Shown: positions 52,378 through 62,044, counted from the stretch's first letter. The stretch is 64,000 nucleotides of DNA from RYN-230 sp963837335 (GCA_963837335.1 CAWINS010000073.1:15707-79706), one strand, 5' to 3'. Numbers and translations: made by a program. Notes: generated from the letters alone by a model not told the origin.

Positions 52378-54516
52378 CTACTTTCCTGTCCATACCTCAT
52401 CGACGATAGCCGGGAAGCTGCCCGTGTTGGCCTCGGCCATGGGCGGGATCGGGTCCGGCAGCATCTCACGGACCCGCTCCTGGATCGCCCGGCTCACGTC
52501 CTCCGGCCGCTGGGACGCGTCGAGCACCAGGTAGCGGTCGGGATCCTCGCGGGCCAGGCTGAGGAAACCCCGGCGGACCCGCTCGTGAAAGTCCAGCGGC
52601 TCGGCTTCGAGCCGGTCCGCTGACCGGGCCCGGCGGCCGAGTCCGCTGGCGGGCGGCATGTCGAGCAGCACGGTGAGGTCGGGCATCAGCCCGCCGGTCG
52701 CCCACTGGTTCAGCTTGGCCACTTCGGCTGTGGGCTGGTTCCGGCCCGCGCCCTGATAGGCGAGGGAGGAGTCCACGTACCGGTCGGTGACCACGACCGC
52801 GCCACGCTCCAGCGCGGGGAGGATGATCGAGGAGACGTGCTCGGCCCGGTCCGCCGCGTAGAGCAGGGTCTCGGCCCGGGCCGAGAGCCCGGCGTGCGCG
52901 GTATCCAGCAGCACCGCGCGCAGCCGCATGCCAATCTTGGTCGCGCCGGGTTCCCGGGTGGTGATCACGTCGTAGCCCTGGTCACGCAGCCAGATGGCGA
53001 GCAGCCGGGCCTGGGTGGTCTTGCCGGCCCCCTCACCGCCCTCCAGCGCGATGAACACGCCGTGCCGGGCAGGGGCCGCCTCGTACCCGTTGACGTGGCC
53101 CGGAACCGGCTGGAACTCTTCCCCCCGGACCGCAGCCACCAGGTCCTCACGTAGCGGCACGCCCTTACGGTCGTCCATTTGCCGGTAGGAGACCACGCCG
53201 AGCCAGACCGCGATCGCCGCGGCCAGCAGCATCACGCAGTTGTAGCCGATCCCCTCGTAGCTGACGTGGGCGATGTGCAGGCTCCCGGCCCCGGACACGC
53301 CGCGGAACAGCGCGGTGAAAGCGGCGGCCACAAATGGGGATACCGCGATCACGCTGAACAGGACGACGCGGATGGCGGAGTTGAGGAATGCGAACGTGCG
53401 CCCCCTCGTGTCGTCGTCCACCTCGAGACCGACGATCGTGTAGCCGGTCACGTAGGCCACCCCGGCGCAAGCGCCCAGCAGGACGACCAGCACCACGGTG
53501 ACGACCAGGTTGGGGATCAGCGCGATGAGCGCGAGCGGGATGGCCGCGCTGACGATGCTCAGCCCGAACAGCCGCCGCCGGCTGAAGCCGCTGAGGATGC
53601 GCAGGCCGAGGAACATCCCGCCGGCCAGCCCCACGAAGATCGCGGCGAACACGACGCCCCAGCCCGCGTTGCCGCCGTGCAGCGTGTTCGTGATGTACGG
53701 CTGGCCGAGCCCGACCACTACCCCGCCGGCCGCGAACGCCCCGACCATGCCGATGACCAGGCCGCGCACCACCGGGGTGCGGCCGATGAACCGCCAGCCC
53801 TCCCAGATGGTCTTGGCCACCGAGGGCGCGGAGATGTGCGAGCTGAACTGCCGCTTGGGGATCTCCCGCAGCGCGTAGATGGTCAGCGCGGACACCACGA
53901 ACGTCGCCGTGTTGAAGTACAGCGCCAGGTTGACCGGGTTGGTGCTGAAGTAGTGCGACAGCCCTTCGAGGGCCCGGCTGACCAGGGACAGCAGGCTGAA
54001 CAGGATCCCGGCGATCGGGGCGGTGCCGAACGTGGTGAACAGGCTGTACTGGTTGGCCTCTTCCAGCCGGTCCGGGGGCACCAGGTTCGGCACCGAGGCG
54101 TCCTTGGCCGGCGTCCAGAACAGAGAGACGCAGGACGCGAGGAACTGCACCACGTAGACCCAGGTCAGCGGGTTAACGAAGTGGATCGACAGGTCCAGCG
54201 GGATAGTCAGGTACAGGGCCGCGCGCAGCACGTCGCCGACGATCATGTTCACCCGGCGGTCCAGCCGGTCCGCGACCGCGCCAGCCAGCGGCCCGAGCAC
54301 CAGGGCGGGCAGCAGCGACACCAGCCACACCCCGCCCACCGCGCTGTACTGCGCGGCGGCGCCGTTACCGGCCAGGGCGTACGCGAGCGAGGCCAGCGCG
54401 ACCAGGCTCAGCCAATCCCCCAGGCTGGACAGCGAGGTCGCGATCCACAGCCGCCGGAACGGCCTGATGGACAGGACGTTGCTGCGCCGCTCGCGCGAGG
54501 GGGATCGGAAGTTCAC
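52378..54516 (-). CDS. tmk: MFS transporter-thymidylate kinase fusion
   Basis: 712 residues. Residues 1-445 are an MFS permease with about 12 helices (FRRLWIATSLSSLGDWLSLV, GPLAGAVADRLDRRVNMIVG, YVTGYTIVGLEVDDDTRGRT). After a linker, residues about 490-705 are dTMP kinase: P-loop FIALEGGEGAGKTTQARLLA, VITTREPGATKIGMRLRAVL, the DRY motif VVTDRYVDSSLAYQGAGR and a late LARE(D)PDRYLVLDAS. The lid residues RARSADRLE are present. MFS-Tmk fusions are known in actinobacteria; what the transporter part carries is not established. It supplies dTDP for DNA synthesis and is coupled to holB. Confidence 0.94.
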   Translation of the reverse strand: MNFRSPSRERRSNVLSIRPFRRLWIATSLSSLGDWLSLVALASLAYALAGNGAAAQYSAVGGVWLVSLLPALVLGPLAGAVADRLDRRVNMIVGDVLRAALYLTIPLDLSIHFVNPLTWVYVVQFLASCVSLFWTPAKDASVPNLVPPDRLEEANQYSLFTTFGTAPIAGILFSLLSLVSRALEGLSHYFSTNPVNLALYFNTATFVVSALTIYALREIPKRQFSSHISAPSVAKTIWEGWRFIGRTPVVRGLVIGMVGAFAAGGVVVGLGQPYITNTLHGGNAGWGVVFAAIFVGLAGGMFLGLRILSGFSRRRLFGLSIVSAAIPLALIALIPNLVVTVVLVVLLGACAGVAYVTGYTIVGLEVDDDTRGRTFAFLNSAIRVVLFSVIAVSPFVAAAFTALFRGVSGAGSLHIAHVSYEGIGYNCVMLLAAAIAVWLGVVSYRQMDDRKGVPLREDLVAAVRGEEFQPVPGHVNGYEAAPARHGVFIALEGGEGAGKTTQARLLAIWLRDQGYDVITTREPGATKIGMRLRAVLLDTAHAGLSARAETLLYAADRAEHVSSIILPALERGAVVVTDRYVDSSLAYQGAGRNQPTAEVAKLNQWATGGLMPDLTVLLDMPPASGLGRRARSADRLEAEPLDFHERVRRGFLSLAREDPDRYLVLDASQRPEDVSRAIQERVREMLPDPIPPMAEANTGSFPAIVDEVWTGK

Positions 54517-54674
54517 TGGGTCAGGGTATCCACACCAGAGGGGCTCGCGTGGCCTGCAAGCTTGCGAAATGTCCGGCAGCTACAGCGTTCCGGGGCCATC
54601 CGGGGTCCGGGACGCGCCCGGCCCCGCCGCCGGTCGCAGCCCCGGCCGGGCCGCGTCTCCGCGATCGATCCCCC

Positions 54675-57464
54675 TTAGGTCCGGCTGGGCTTCTTCGGGG
54701 CGGCCTTCTTGGCGGCGGCCTTCTTGGCGGCCGGCTTCTTCGCCGCGGTCCGGCGCCGCGGAGCCGAGGGGGCGGCCGTCCGGCGCTCGGCCAGCAGTTC
54801 CGCCGCCCGCTGCGCGGTGATCGACTCGACCGCGTCACCCTGGCGCAGTGAGGCGTTGGTCTCCCCGTCGGTCACGTACGCCCCCCAGCGGCCTTCCTTG
54901 ATAACCATCGGGCGCTTGCTGGCCGGGTCCTCGCCCAGCTCGCGCAGGGGCGGGGCGGCGGCCGCGCGACCCCGGCCGCGGGCCTTCGGCTGCGCGAACA
55001 GTTCCTTGGCCTCAGCCAGCGTCAGCGTGAACAGCTGCTCTTCACTCTCCAGCGAGCGGCTGTCGGTGCCCTTCTTCACGTACGGGCCGTACCGCCCGTT
55101 CTGCGCGGTGATCGGCTCGCCGTCCAGCTCGCCGATCGTGCGCGGCAGCGTGAGCAGCTTGAGCGCGTCGTCCAGCGTGACCGTGTCCAGCGCCATGGAC
55201 TTCAGCAGCGACGCGGTGCGCGGCTTGCTGGAGTCACCCTCGGGCAGGACCTCGGTCACGTACGGGCCGAACCGGCCCGCCTTGGCCACGATCTCCCGCC
55301 CGGTGGCCGGGTCGGTGCCGAGCGGGAAGTCGCCGCTGGGCTGGGCGAACAGCTCCTCTGCCTTCTCCGGGGTGAGCTCGTCGGGCGCCGTGCCCTCGGG
55401 CACGTTCACCCGCTGGTCACCGCGCTCCAGGTACGGCCCGTAGCGGCCGACCCGGACGGTGATGTCGGTGCCGGCCAGCGGGAACGAGCTGACGTCACGC
55501 GCATCGATGTCGCCCAGGTCGCTGACCAGTTCCTTGAGCCCCTCCTCGCCTTCGGCGCCGAAGTAGAACCGGCGCAGCCAGGGCACCCGGGCCGCCTCGC
55601 CGCGGGCGATCGCGTCGAGGGCATCCTCCATCCGCGCGGTGAAGTCGTAGTCCACCAGCTGCGAGAAGTGCCGCTCGAGCAGGGTGATCACGGCGAAGGC
55701 GAGGAACGAGGGCACCAGCGCGGTGCCCTTCTTGAACACGTACCCGCGGTCGAGGATCGTGCCGAGGATGTTCGCGTACGTCGAGGGACGGCCGATCTCC
55801 CGGTCTTCCAGGTCCTTGACCAGAGTGGCCTCGGTGTAGCGGGCCGGCGGCCGGGTGGCGTGCTCGGACGCGGCCAGCTCCAGCGCGTTGAGCGCGTCGC
55901 CCTCGGACAGCGGTGGCAGGCGGCGCTCCCGGTCGTCCCGGTCGCCGTCGTCGTCCGCGTCTTCCACGTAGGCCTTCAGGAAGCCGTGGAAGGAGATGAT
56001 CTTCCCGGACGCGCCGAACTCGGCTTCCTCTCCCGCGGAGGAACGGCCGGATACGCGCACCGACACCGACTCCCCGGTGGCGTCCTTCATCTGGGACGCG
56101 ACCGTGCGCTTCCAGATGAGCTCGTAGACCCGCAGCTCGTCGCCGGACAGCCGCGACTGCGCCGGGGTGCGGAACGAGTCGCCCGCCGGGCGGATCGCCT
56201 CGTGCGCTTCCTGCGCGTTCTTCACCTTGCTGGTGTAGCGGCGCGGCGCGTCCGGCACGTACTCGGCGCCGTACAGCTCACGAGCCTGGCGGCGGGCCGC
56301 GTCGATCGCCGTCTGCGACAGCGTCGTCGAGTCGGTCCGCATGTAGGTGATGTGGCCGTTCTCGTACAGCCGCTGCGCCACCGACATCGTGTACTTGGCC
56401 GAGAAGCCGAGCTTGCGGGACGCCTCCTGCTGCAGGGTGGTGGTGCGGAACGGCGCGTAGGGCGAGCGCCGGTACGGCTTGCGCTCGACCGACTTGACCG
56501 AGAAGTCGGCGCCCTGGAGCCGGTCGGCGAGTTCGGCGGCGGACAGCCGGTGCACGACGCCGGGCGGGACGCCGGCGCTGCCGTTTGCGGCAGCGGCGTT
56601 GGCCGGGCTGCCGTCGGCGGGGGTGCCTTCCAGGTAGAGCACGTCAGGATTGCGCAGCTCACCGGACGGGGCGAAGTCACGGCCCTGGGCGACCCGGCGC
56701 CCGTCCACCGCGACCAGGCCGGCCGGGAACGAGGACGCTCCCTCGTCGGCCGTCCCGTCGGCGCGGGCGAACACGGCCTGCAGGTCCCAGTACCGGGCGG
56801 TGCGGAACGCGATGCGTTCCCGTTCCCGGGCGACCACCAGCCGGGTGGCCACGGACTGGACCCGCCCCGCGGACAGCCGGGGCATGACCTTCTTCCACAG
56901 GACCGGGGACACCTCATAGCCGTACAACCGGTCCAGCACCCGCCGGGTCTGGTAGGCGTCAACCAGGCCGGTGTTCAGCTCGCGCGGGTTGTCCACCGCA
57001 TGCGCGATGGCCTCCGGCGTGATCTCGTGAAACACCATCCGCCGGGTCGGCACCTTGGGCTTGAGTTCCTCGAGCAGGTGCCACGCGATGGCCTCGCCCT
57101 CGCGGTCCTCATCAGTGGCTAGGTAGAGCTCGTCGGCGTCCTTGAGCAGGGACTTGAGCTTGGAGACCTGGGACTTCTTGTCGGAATGCACGACGTAGAG
57201 CGCGCCGAAGTCATCGTTGACGTTGACGCCGAGCCGCGCCCACGGCTCCTTGCGGTACTTCTCGGGGATCTCGGCGGCCTTGTCCGGCATGTCACGGATG
57301 TGACCGATGCTGGACTCCACCACGTACCCCTTGCCGAGGTATCCCGCGATAGTCCGCGCCTTGGCGGGCGACTCGACGATTACCAGGCGAGTGCCCCCGC
57401 CGTTGCTCGCGGCGTTGCCCTTGCCCGCCGCGCGCTTCGCGGCGGGAGGTGTCCTTGCTGCCAC
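54675..57464 (-). CDS. topA: DNA topoisomerase I
   Basis: 929 residues. TOPRIM starts LVIVESPAKARTIAGYLGKG (about 27), with the metal triad in ATDEDREGEAIAWHL. The catalytic Tyr lies in HITYMRTDSTTLSQTA. The C-terminus carries four GRxGxY-type repeats (VGRYGPYLERG, AGRFGPYVTEV, NGRYGPYVKKG, EGRWGAYVTDG) and ends in a Lys/Ala tail (AAKKPAAKKAAAKKA), typical of actinobacterial TopA, where the Lys tail aids processivity. It relaxes negative supercoils. No zinc fingers, as usual for this group. The frame is intact over 2.8 kb. Confidence 0.96.
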   Translation of the reverse strand: MAARTPPAAKRAAGKGNAASNGGGTRLVIVESPAKARTIAGYLGKGYVVESSIGHIRDMPDKAAEIPEKYRKEPWARLGVNVNDDFGALYVVHSDKKSQVSKLKSLLKDADELYLATDEDREGEAIAWHLLEELKPKVPTRRMVFHEITPEAIAHAVDNPRELNTGLVDAYQTRRVLDRLYGYEVSPVLWKKVMPRLSAGRVQSVATRLVVARERERIAFRTARYWDLQAVFARADGTADEGASSFPAGLVAVDGRRVAQGRDFAPSGELRNPDVLYLEGTPADGSPANAAAANGSAGVPPGVVHRLSAAELADRLQGADFSVKSVERKPYRRSPYAPFRTTTLQQEASRKLGFSAKYTMSVAQRLYENGHITYMRTDSTTLSQTAIDAARRQARELYGAEYVPDAPRRYTSKVKNAQEAHEAIRPAGDSFRTPAQSRLSGDELRVYELIWKRTVASQMKDATGESVSVRVSGRSSAGEEAEFGASGKIISFHGFLKAYVEDADDDGDRDDRERRLPPLSEGDALNALELAASEHATRPPARYTEATLVKDLEDREIGRPSTYANILGTILDRGYVFKKGTALVPSFLAFAVITLLERHFSQLVDYDFTARMEDALDAIARGEAARVPWLRRFYFGAEGEEGLKELVSDLGDIDARDVSSFPLAGTDITVRVGRYGPYLERGDQRVNVPEGTAPDELTPEKAEELFAQPSGDFPLGTDPATGREIVAKAGRFGPYVTEVLPEGDSSKPRTASLLKSMALDTVTLDDALKLLTLPRTIGELDGEPITAQNGRYGPYVKKGTDSRSLESEEQLFTLTLAEAKELFAQPKARGRGRAAAAPPLRELGEDPASKRPMVIKEGRWGAYVTDGETNASLRQGDAVESITAQRAAELLAERRTAAPSAPRRRTAAKKPAAKKAAAKKAAPKKPSRT

Positions 57465-57790
57465 GCATTCACCTTCTAGTCCGGCGCCGATGCCCGGCCC
57501 GGTCTTGTCTATTGCTCGATCCTGCTTCGGAAACCGTTAGCTGCCAACCCTCAGCCTGACAACCCTCAACCCTGCTGAACCCTTGGCTTGCCCAAGCATC
57601 TTTGTCAAGTGTGCTTGCTCAAGCCCCCTCGCCAACCGGTCCTGCTTCTCTCAACTCCCAGAGCCGGCGTGGGTGTTCCCCACCCCTCCAGCAGGCCCCG
57701 GACTGCCATCCCCGTGCGCCCCGGACAATCCGCCGGCGAAATTTTCGCCACTGCCGATTGAACCACCGCGTACGCCGCGCACAATAAGAG
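57465..57790. other. 330-bp intergenic region, topA promoter side
   Basis: Divergent spacer between topA and the DUF5703 gene, with CAACCCTCA-type direct repeats at about 57545-57570 (CCAACCCTCAGCC, CAACCCTCAACC) and several CTTGC motifs (57590-57620). Those repeats may be regulatory. No gene recognised. Confidence 0.45.
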
Positions 57791-57793
57791 GTG

Positions 57794-57979
57794 ATGGCCG
57801 AGTACTCCTACCTCGTGCTGTACCTACCGCGAGGAACGTCACGAGACGCCGCCCGGCGTCTACTGACGGACCATGCCGAGTACGGCGAGTGGGAGCTGGC
57901 CAGACTCCGGCTGTATGCAGACGGCAGCAGGAAGGTCACCCTGCGGCGCCCGATCATACGCCCCGTACTGACCCTTTGA
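57794..57979 (+). CDS. DUF5703-family small protein
   Basis: 61 residues from ATG 57794. AEYSYLVLYLPRGTSRDAAR, RLLTDHAEYGEWELARLRLY and RKVTLRRPIIRPV match the short actinobacterial DUF5703 family (roughly 60 residues), found widely in streptomycetes with no known role. AAGAGG lies immediately upstream, and GTG 57791 is an alternative start. The gene is monocistronic. Confidence 0.75.
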   Translation: MAEYSYLVLYLPRGTSRDAARRLLTDHAEYGEWELARLRLYADGSRKVTLRRPIIRPVLTL

Positions 57980-58408
57980 ACACCGCTTAGTCAGCAACGC
58001 CTGGGCGCCGCGCATGCCCGGCGGTCCGCAGGCTGTGACGCCGCCGGTGGTCCTGCCTGCTTCCCTCCGGCCCCCGTAGACGGTGGGGCGGCGGCCTGGC
58101 TGGGTCTTCGTTGCGGGCCGTAAGGTTCTTGATTTTGACCTTCCGTCTGTGCCTCAGCCCCAGGCGGCGGCCACGGTCAGGGCACCGCGGGGGGCAGTTT
58201 CCGCTGGCCGTGGCCGCCTGGGCGGGTAGCCACGCCGGTCACGGCGATCCTCCCCAGGTCCGGCCGCCGGTTCACCGGTGCTGTGCGGCTGGCCAGACAG
58301 GGCTTACCGGAAGTCCTGCTCCCCCCCGGGTGGACAGCCTCACACAATGCGTAACGATAGCACTACCGAGTGTGCGCATCAGGTTATTCGGCGAAAAGTG
58401 CTGGCCTT
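57980..58408. other. 430-bp intergenic region with a long hairpin
   Basis: Separates the convergent DUF5703 and M20 genes. Apart from the hairpin at 58160-58221 no gene or RNA was recognised. Confidence 0.5.
58160..58221. terminator. Probable bidirectional terminator hairpin
   Basis: CCAGGCGGCGGCCACGG (58160-58176) pairs with CCGTGGCCGCCTGG (58208-58221), with three extra bases in the left arm. It lies between convergent genes. Confidence 0.6.
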
Positions 58409-59827
58409 TCAGCAGCGGTCGAGGAAGCCGTCCAGGACCCGCGTGCCGAACTGGAGGGCGGACACCGGCACCCGCTCGTCCACGCCGTGGAACATGCCGG
58501 AGAAGTCCAGGTCGGCCGGGAGCCGCAACGGGGCGAAGCCGAAGCACCGCATGCCGAGCCGGCTGAAGGACTTCGCGTCGGTCCCGCCGGACAGGCAGTA
58601 CGGGACGACCCTGGCCCCGGGATCCTCGGCCAGCAGGGCGGCGGTCATGGCGTCGCACAGGTCGCCGTCGAACGTGGTCTCCAGGGCGATGTCGTGATGG
58701 ATGAACTCACGCTCGACACCCGGGCCGAGCAGGCTGTCCACCTCGGCGAAGAACTCGTCCTCGTAGCCGGGCAGGAAGCGCCCGTCCACGTCGGCGGTGG
58801 CCATCTGCGGAACGACGTTGACCTTATATCCCGCCTTCAGCACGGTGGGGTTAAGGGTGTTGCGGAGGGTCGCCCCCGTGAGCCGGGACAGCGACCCGAT
58901 CTTGTCGATGACCTGCCGGTAGGCCTCCGGTCCGTACTCGAGGCCGAGCGCGGTGCAGGCCTCGGCCAGGAAGGCCTCGACCGCGGGGGTGAGCCGGACC
59001 GGCCAATCGTGGCGGCCGATCCGCGCGACCGTCTCGGCCAGTTCGGTGACCGCGTTGTCGGGTTGGAGCATCGAGCCGTGCCCGGCGATGCCGCGCGCGG
59101 TCAGCCGGAGCCAGGCCATGCCCTTTTCGGCGGTCTGAACCAGGTAGAGGCGCTGGCCGCCGAGGGTGACACTGAACCCGCCGACCTCGCCGACCGCCTC
59201 GGTGACGCCCTCGAAGAGCCCCGGGTGGTTATCGACCAGGAAGCGGGCGCCGTAGGAACCGCCCGCCTCCTCGTCGGCGAGGAAGGCCAGGACCACATCG
59301 CGGGGCGGGCGGCGGCCCTCACGCAGGCGTTGGCGGATCACGGCGAGAATCATCGCGTCCATGTCCTTCATGTCGACGGCGCCGCGGCCCCAGACGCACG
59401 GGTCGTCCTGGCCGGTGCTCCCGGAGCCGGCGGTGCTGTCGACGCCAGTGCTGTTGGCGCCCGTGGTGCTCTTGGTGCTGGCGCCGCCGATGTGGCCGGA
59501 GAAGGGATCGACCTGCCAGTCCGCCGCATCGGCGGGGACCACGTCGAGGTGGCCGTGGATCAGGAGGGCGGGCCGGCTTTGGTCTTCCCCGGTGATGCGG
59601 GTGATCACGCTGGCCCGGGACTTGTCGGATTCCAGGATGGCCGGCTCGAGGCCGACCTCCGCGAGGAGCCCGGCCACATACTCAGCCGCCTGGCGTTCGC
59701 CGGGGCCTTGGTTGTCGCCGCGGTTGGAGGTATCGATCCGGATGAGGTCGCTGCACAGGCCCGCGACCTCGTCCTGAGCGGTGACGTTGTTGCTGCTGCG
59801 GCCCGGGGCGGCTGGAGTCTGTGTCAT
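58409..59827 (-). CDS. M20-family metallopeptidase (carboxypeptidase/deacylase)
   Basis: 472 residues from ATG 59827. Zinc ligands and catalytic residues are in ALLIHGHLDVVPADA, VWGRGAVDMKDMDA, FLADEEAGGSYGA and near the end FHGVDERVPV. The lid domain contains RGIAGHGSML and VNVVPQMATADVDGR. Between DPFSGHI and the second ligand block lies an unusual insertion of about 25 Ser/Thr/Gly-rich residues (GGASTKSTTGANSTG and following), where relatives have a short turn. M20 enzymes cleave dipeptides, N-acyl or carbamoyl amino acids. The substrate is unknown. Confidence 0.9.
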   Translation of the reverse strand: MTQTPAAPGRSSNNVTAQDEVAGLCSDLIRIDTSNRGDNQGPGERQAAEYVAGLLAEVGLEPAILESDKSRASVITRITGEDQSRPALLIHGHLDVVPADAADWQVDPFSGHIGGASTKSTTGANSTGVDSTAGSGSTGQDDPCVWGRGAVDMKDMDAMILAVIRQRLREGRRPPRDVVLAFLADEEAGGSYGARFLVDNHPGLFEGVTEAVGEVGGFSVTLGGQRLYLVQTAEKGMAWLRLTARGIAGHGSMLQPDNAVTELAETVARIGRHDWPVRLTPAVEAFLAEACTALGLEYGPEAYRQVIDKIGSLSRLTGATLRNTLNPTVLKAGYKVNVVPQMATADVDGRFLPGYEDEFFAEVDSLLGPGVEREFIHHDIALETTFDGDLCDAMTAALLAEDPGARVVPYCLSGGTDAKSFSRLGMRCFGFAPLRLPADLDFSGMFHGVDERVPVSALQFGTRVLDGFLDRC

Positions 59828-60151
59828 CACCCCATGGTCGCACTTAGCGGCGGCGGGGTGGGGATCGGCTGGGCTAGGTCGGGGGGGAGTTGCTTCTGGG
59901 GCTCGGGCACCCCGGGACCTCACGTGCGTCCGGGACCTCGGGCGCCTGCAGGCCTCGGGGCTCTGGGGTCCGGGGTGCTCCGCTGAGTGGTGGGGCTGTG
60001 AGGCCCGTTCGCGGCGGGCGGGCGACATCAAGCGGGCGGGCGACATCAATTGGCGTGGGGCCCTTCGGCCGACGGACGGCTGCTTCGCCGGACGCGGCTG
60101 GATTTGCTATCGTGAGGCGGCCGGTCCGGTGGTTGCCGTGGCCTGGCACAC
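59828..60151. other. Intergenic region with an 18-bp tandem repeat
   Basis: GCGGGCGGGCGACATCAA occurs twice head to tail (60014-60031, 60032-60049). Otherwise no gene was recognised between the M20 peptidase and tRNA-Leu. The tRNA promoter should lie near its right end. Confidence 0.6.
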
Positions 60152-60240
60152 GTCCGGGTGGCGGAATAGGCAGACGCGCTAGCTTGAGGTGCTAGTGCCC
60201 TGAAAGGGGCATGGGGGTTCAAGTCCCCCCTCGGACACCA
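60152..60240 (+). tRNA. tRNA-Leu (anticodon GAG)
   Basis: 89 nt including an encoded CCA. Acceptor GTCCGGG/CTCGGAC, anticodon loop TTGAGGT, long variable arm (GTGCCCTGAAAGGGGCAT), T arm GGGGGTTCAAGTCCCCC. A recombinase remnant reads leftward into its 3' part. Confidence 0.95.
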
Positions 60241-60712
60241 ACCATTTGCCTATATTGTCCGGCTGCGGTACTGCTGCGGCGCGGACAATTTGCTTGTCCG
60301 GGTAGTAGGTGAGGCGCAGGCCAAGCTGCCGGTAGGCCTCGGCGGCCGTCTCAGAGTCGGCGCCGCGCAGGGTGGCGGCCAGGTCGCTGACCTCGCTGAT
60401 CAGGTCAGCGACCTGCTGGCGGGTCATCCGGCTCCGGGTGGTGGCCCGGCGCAATTCGGCTTCGGCCGCCAAGCGCTGGGCCTTGGCATCGCTGATCCAG
60501 GTGCTGATTTCCTCCAGGTCGCCACCGGCATCGATCGCGGCCTTGTACCGGGCCATCTTCCGGCCAGCGTCGGCGACTTTTGCCCGGGCGGTCTCGGCGG
60601 CGGCGTCATCATCGGTGGCGTCCTGGGCGGCGGTCATCTGGTCGATGGTCTGCTCCAGCCGCCCCGGGACGAACAGGCCGGTGAGCCAAGCGCGTGACCC
60701 GGGCCGTCTGGC
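60179..60712 (-). pseudogene. Large serine recombinase C-terminal remnant
   Basis: The leftward frame reads WLTGLFVPGRLEQTIDQMTA, VADAGRKMARYKAAIDAGGD, LEEISTWISDAKAQRLAAEA and LISEVSDLAATLRGADSETA, the coiled-coil tail of actinobacterial large serine recombinases. It ends KWLVSEGGLEPPCP, where SEGGLEPP is encoded by the tRNA-Leu 3' end, as for tail-ending integrases at tRNA genes. The catalytic Ser domain and the zinc-ribbon domain are missing; the match stops at about 60712, just before an AraC gene. It marks an old integration event at this tRNA. Confidence 0.8.
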
Positions 60713-60735
60713 CGTGACGGGTGTACCGTCCCCGC

Positions 60736-61173
60736 ATGGAGGTCGATGAGCTGGCGCAGTTGCGCCGGGCCCGGGACTTGCTGGATCGGGAGTACGCGCG
60801 GCCGCTGGACGTCTCTGCGATGGCGCGCACTGCGCTGATGTCGCCGTCGCTGTTCGCCCGTCGTTTCCGTGAGGCTTATGGGGACGCACCGTACGGGTAC
60901 CTGCAGGCCAGACGGGTGGAACGAGCTATGGCGCTGCTCCGTCACGGCCACATGTCCGTGACGGATATATGCATGGCTGTGGGATTCACCTCCCTCGGCT
61001 CGTTCAGCTCGACGTTCACGCGCCTGGTGGGCGAGCCGCCGTCTGTTTATAAGGCACGTGACCATTCGCGGCTCACGCCAGTCCCGCCGTGCATGACGCG
61101 GGCCTGGGCACGCCCGGGGTGGATCGCGCAGCCGTGCAGGATTGGAGAAGCGTCCCTGGCCGGTCCTGCGTAG
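60736..61173 (+). CDS. AraC-family regulator (short)
   Basis: 145 residues from ATG 60736. Nearly the whole protein is the double HTH: LDREYARPLDVSAMARTALM, SPSLFARRFREAYGDAPYGY, RVERAMALLRHGHMSVTDIC, MAVGFTSLGSFSSTFTRLVG. There is no separate effector domain. The glyoxalase-fold gene follows 10 bp later; AraC plus VOC protein pairs are frequent in actinobacteria and the regulator likely controls that gene. Confidence 0.9.
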   Translation: MEVDELAQLRRARDLLDREYARPLDVSAMARTALMSPSLFARRFREAYGDAPYGYLQARRVERAMALLRHGHMSVTDICMAVGFTSLGSFSSTFTRLVGEPPSVYKARDHSRLTPVPPCMTRAWARPGWIAQPCRIGEASLAGPA

Positions 61174-61183
61174 GGTCGCTGGC

Positions 61184-61597
61184 ATGACACTCTCCATCAC
61201 GCACACGCCCGTGTTCTGCACTGACCTGGATGAGGCGCTCGCCTTCTACACCCAGCGCCTCGGCTTCGAAGTCCATGACGATGTCCCGATGGGGCCACAA
61301 ATGCGCTGGCTTACCGTCCATGCTCCCGGTGACACCCACGACCTGCTGCTGGCCGCTGTGGATCACCACATCCCGCCGGCCGACCGCCAGGTGATGCGCG
61401 AGATTGTCGCCAAGGGCGACCTCGCGGTCTTCATCCAGGTTGACGATCTGGACAAGACCTTCGAGTCGCTGCGCGCCGCCGGGACAGAGATCCTCCAGGA
61501 GCCCATCGACCAGCCCTACGGTGTCCGCGACGCCGCGATCCGCGACCCCAGCGGCAACCACGTGCGGCTGAGCCAGCCACTGACAGCGCACGGTTGA
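61184..61597 (+). CDS. VOC (glyoxalase/bleomycin-resistance-fold) protein
   Basis: 137 residues from ATG 61184. ITHTPVFCTDLDEALAFYTQ and RLGFEVHDDVPMG form the first beta-alpha-beta unit; the second ends YGVRDAAIRDPSGNHVRLSQ, with the GVRDAAIRDPSGN signature. Such proteins are lactoylglutathione-lyase-like, dioxygenases or drug-binding proteins. The reaction is unknown. It is coupled to the AraC gene. Confidence 0.9.
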   Translation: MTLSITHTPVFCTDLDEALAFYTQRLGFEVHDDVPMGPQMRWLTVHAPGDTHDLLLAAVDHHIPPADRQVMREIVAKGDLAVFIQVDDLDKTFESLRAAGTEILQEPIDQPYGVRDAAIRDPSGNHVRLSQPLTAHG

Positions 61598-62044
61598 GGT
61601 CCCAATCTCCCTGGGCAGCCACCGCCTCACGCCCCGACCGCCCACGCCTGCACTGGCTGCGGACATGATTTAAGGCCCCGCTGGCTCCGTTCCAGCCTCA
61701 GCGGTTTACGGGGCGCGAGCATCTGCCTGTGCAGGTCGGGCTGAATAGGAGTGTGCGACGGGAGCTCAGCCAGGCGCGAACTCGCGGCGCTCGCCAATAT
61801 CGCTCGCTCGTCGTCTGCCCGGCAGCACGGGATGCGTGCGGCGGTCACGTCAAGGTCCGGTGCGACGCACCCCGGTACGGGAAACCTGGTGGGCGCCGAT
61901 GCACCGGCCGGAGCGACGCCTGCCTGGGCACCCGGGACGACCCGGATCGGCAGCCCCCCAGGCAATCCGACGCAGCCAGTCGTCGTCCGCCTAGTCCGAA
62001 AGTCCCTCTGGGGCGCTCGATCTCCATCGCTGGAGATCTCCTAG
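61598..62044. other. 450-bp stretch without a recognised gene
   Basis: A rightward frame over 61751-62044 (RRELAALANIARSSSARQHG) has no known family and low-quality codon pattern. GGCCCCGCTGG...CCTCAGCGG near 61675-61710 might be a weak hairpin after the VOC gene. Convergent with the DUF389 gene. Confidence 0.4.

Noticed and set aside
53179..57122. Long rightward open frames (about 499 and 484 codons) opposite tmk and topA
   Set aside because: Composition is His/Gln/Arg/Gly-rich with no domains and they lie antisense to clearly functional genes.
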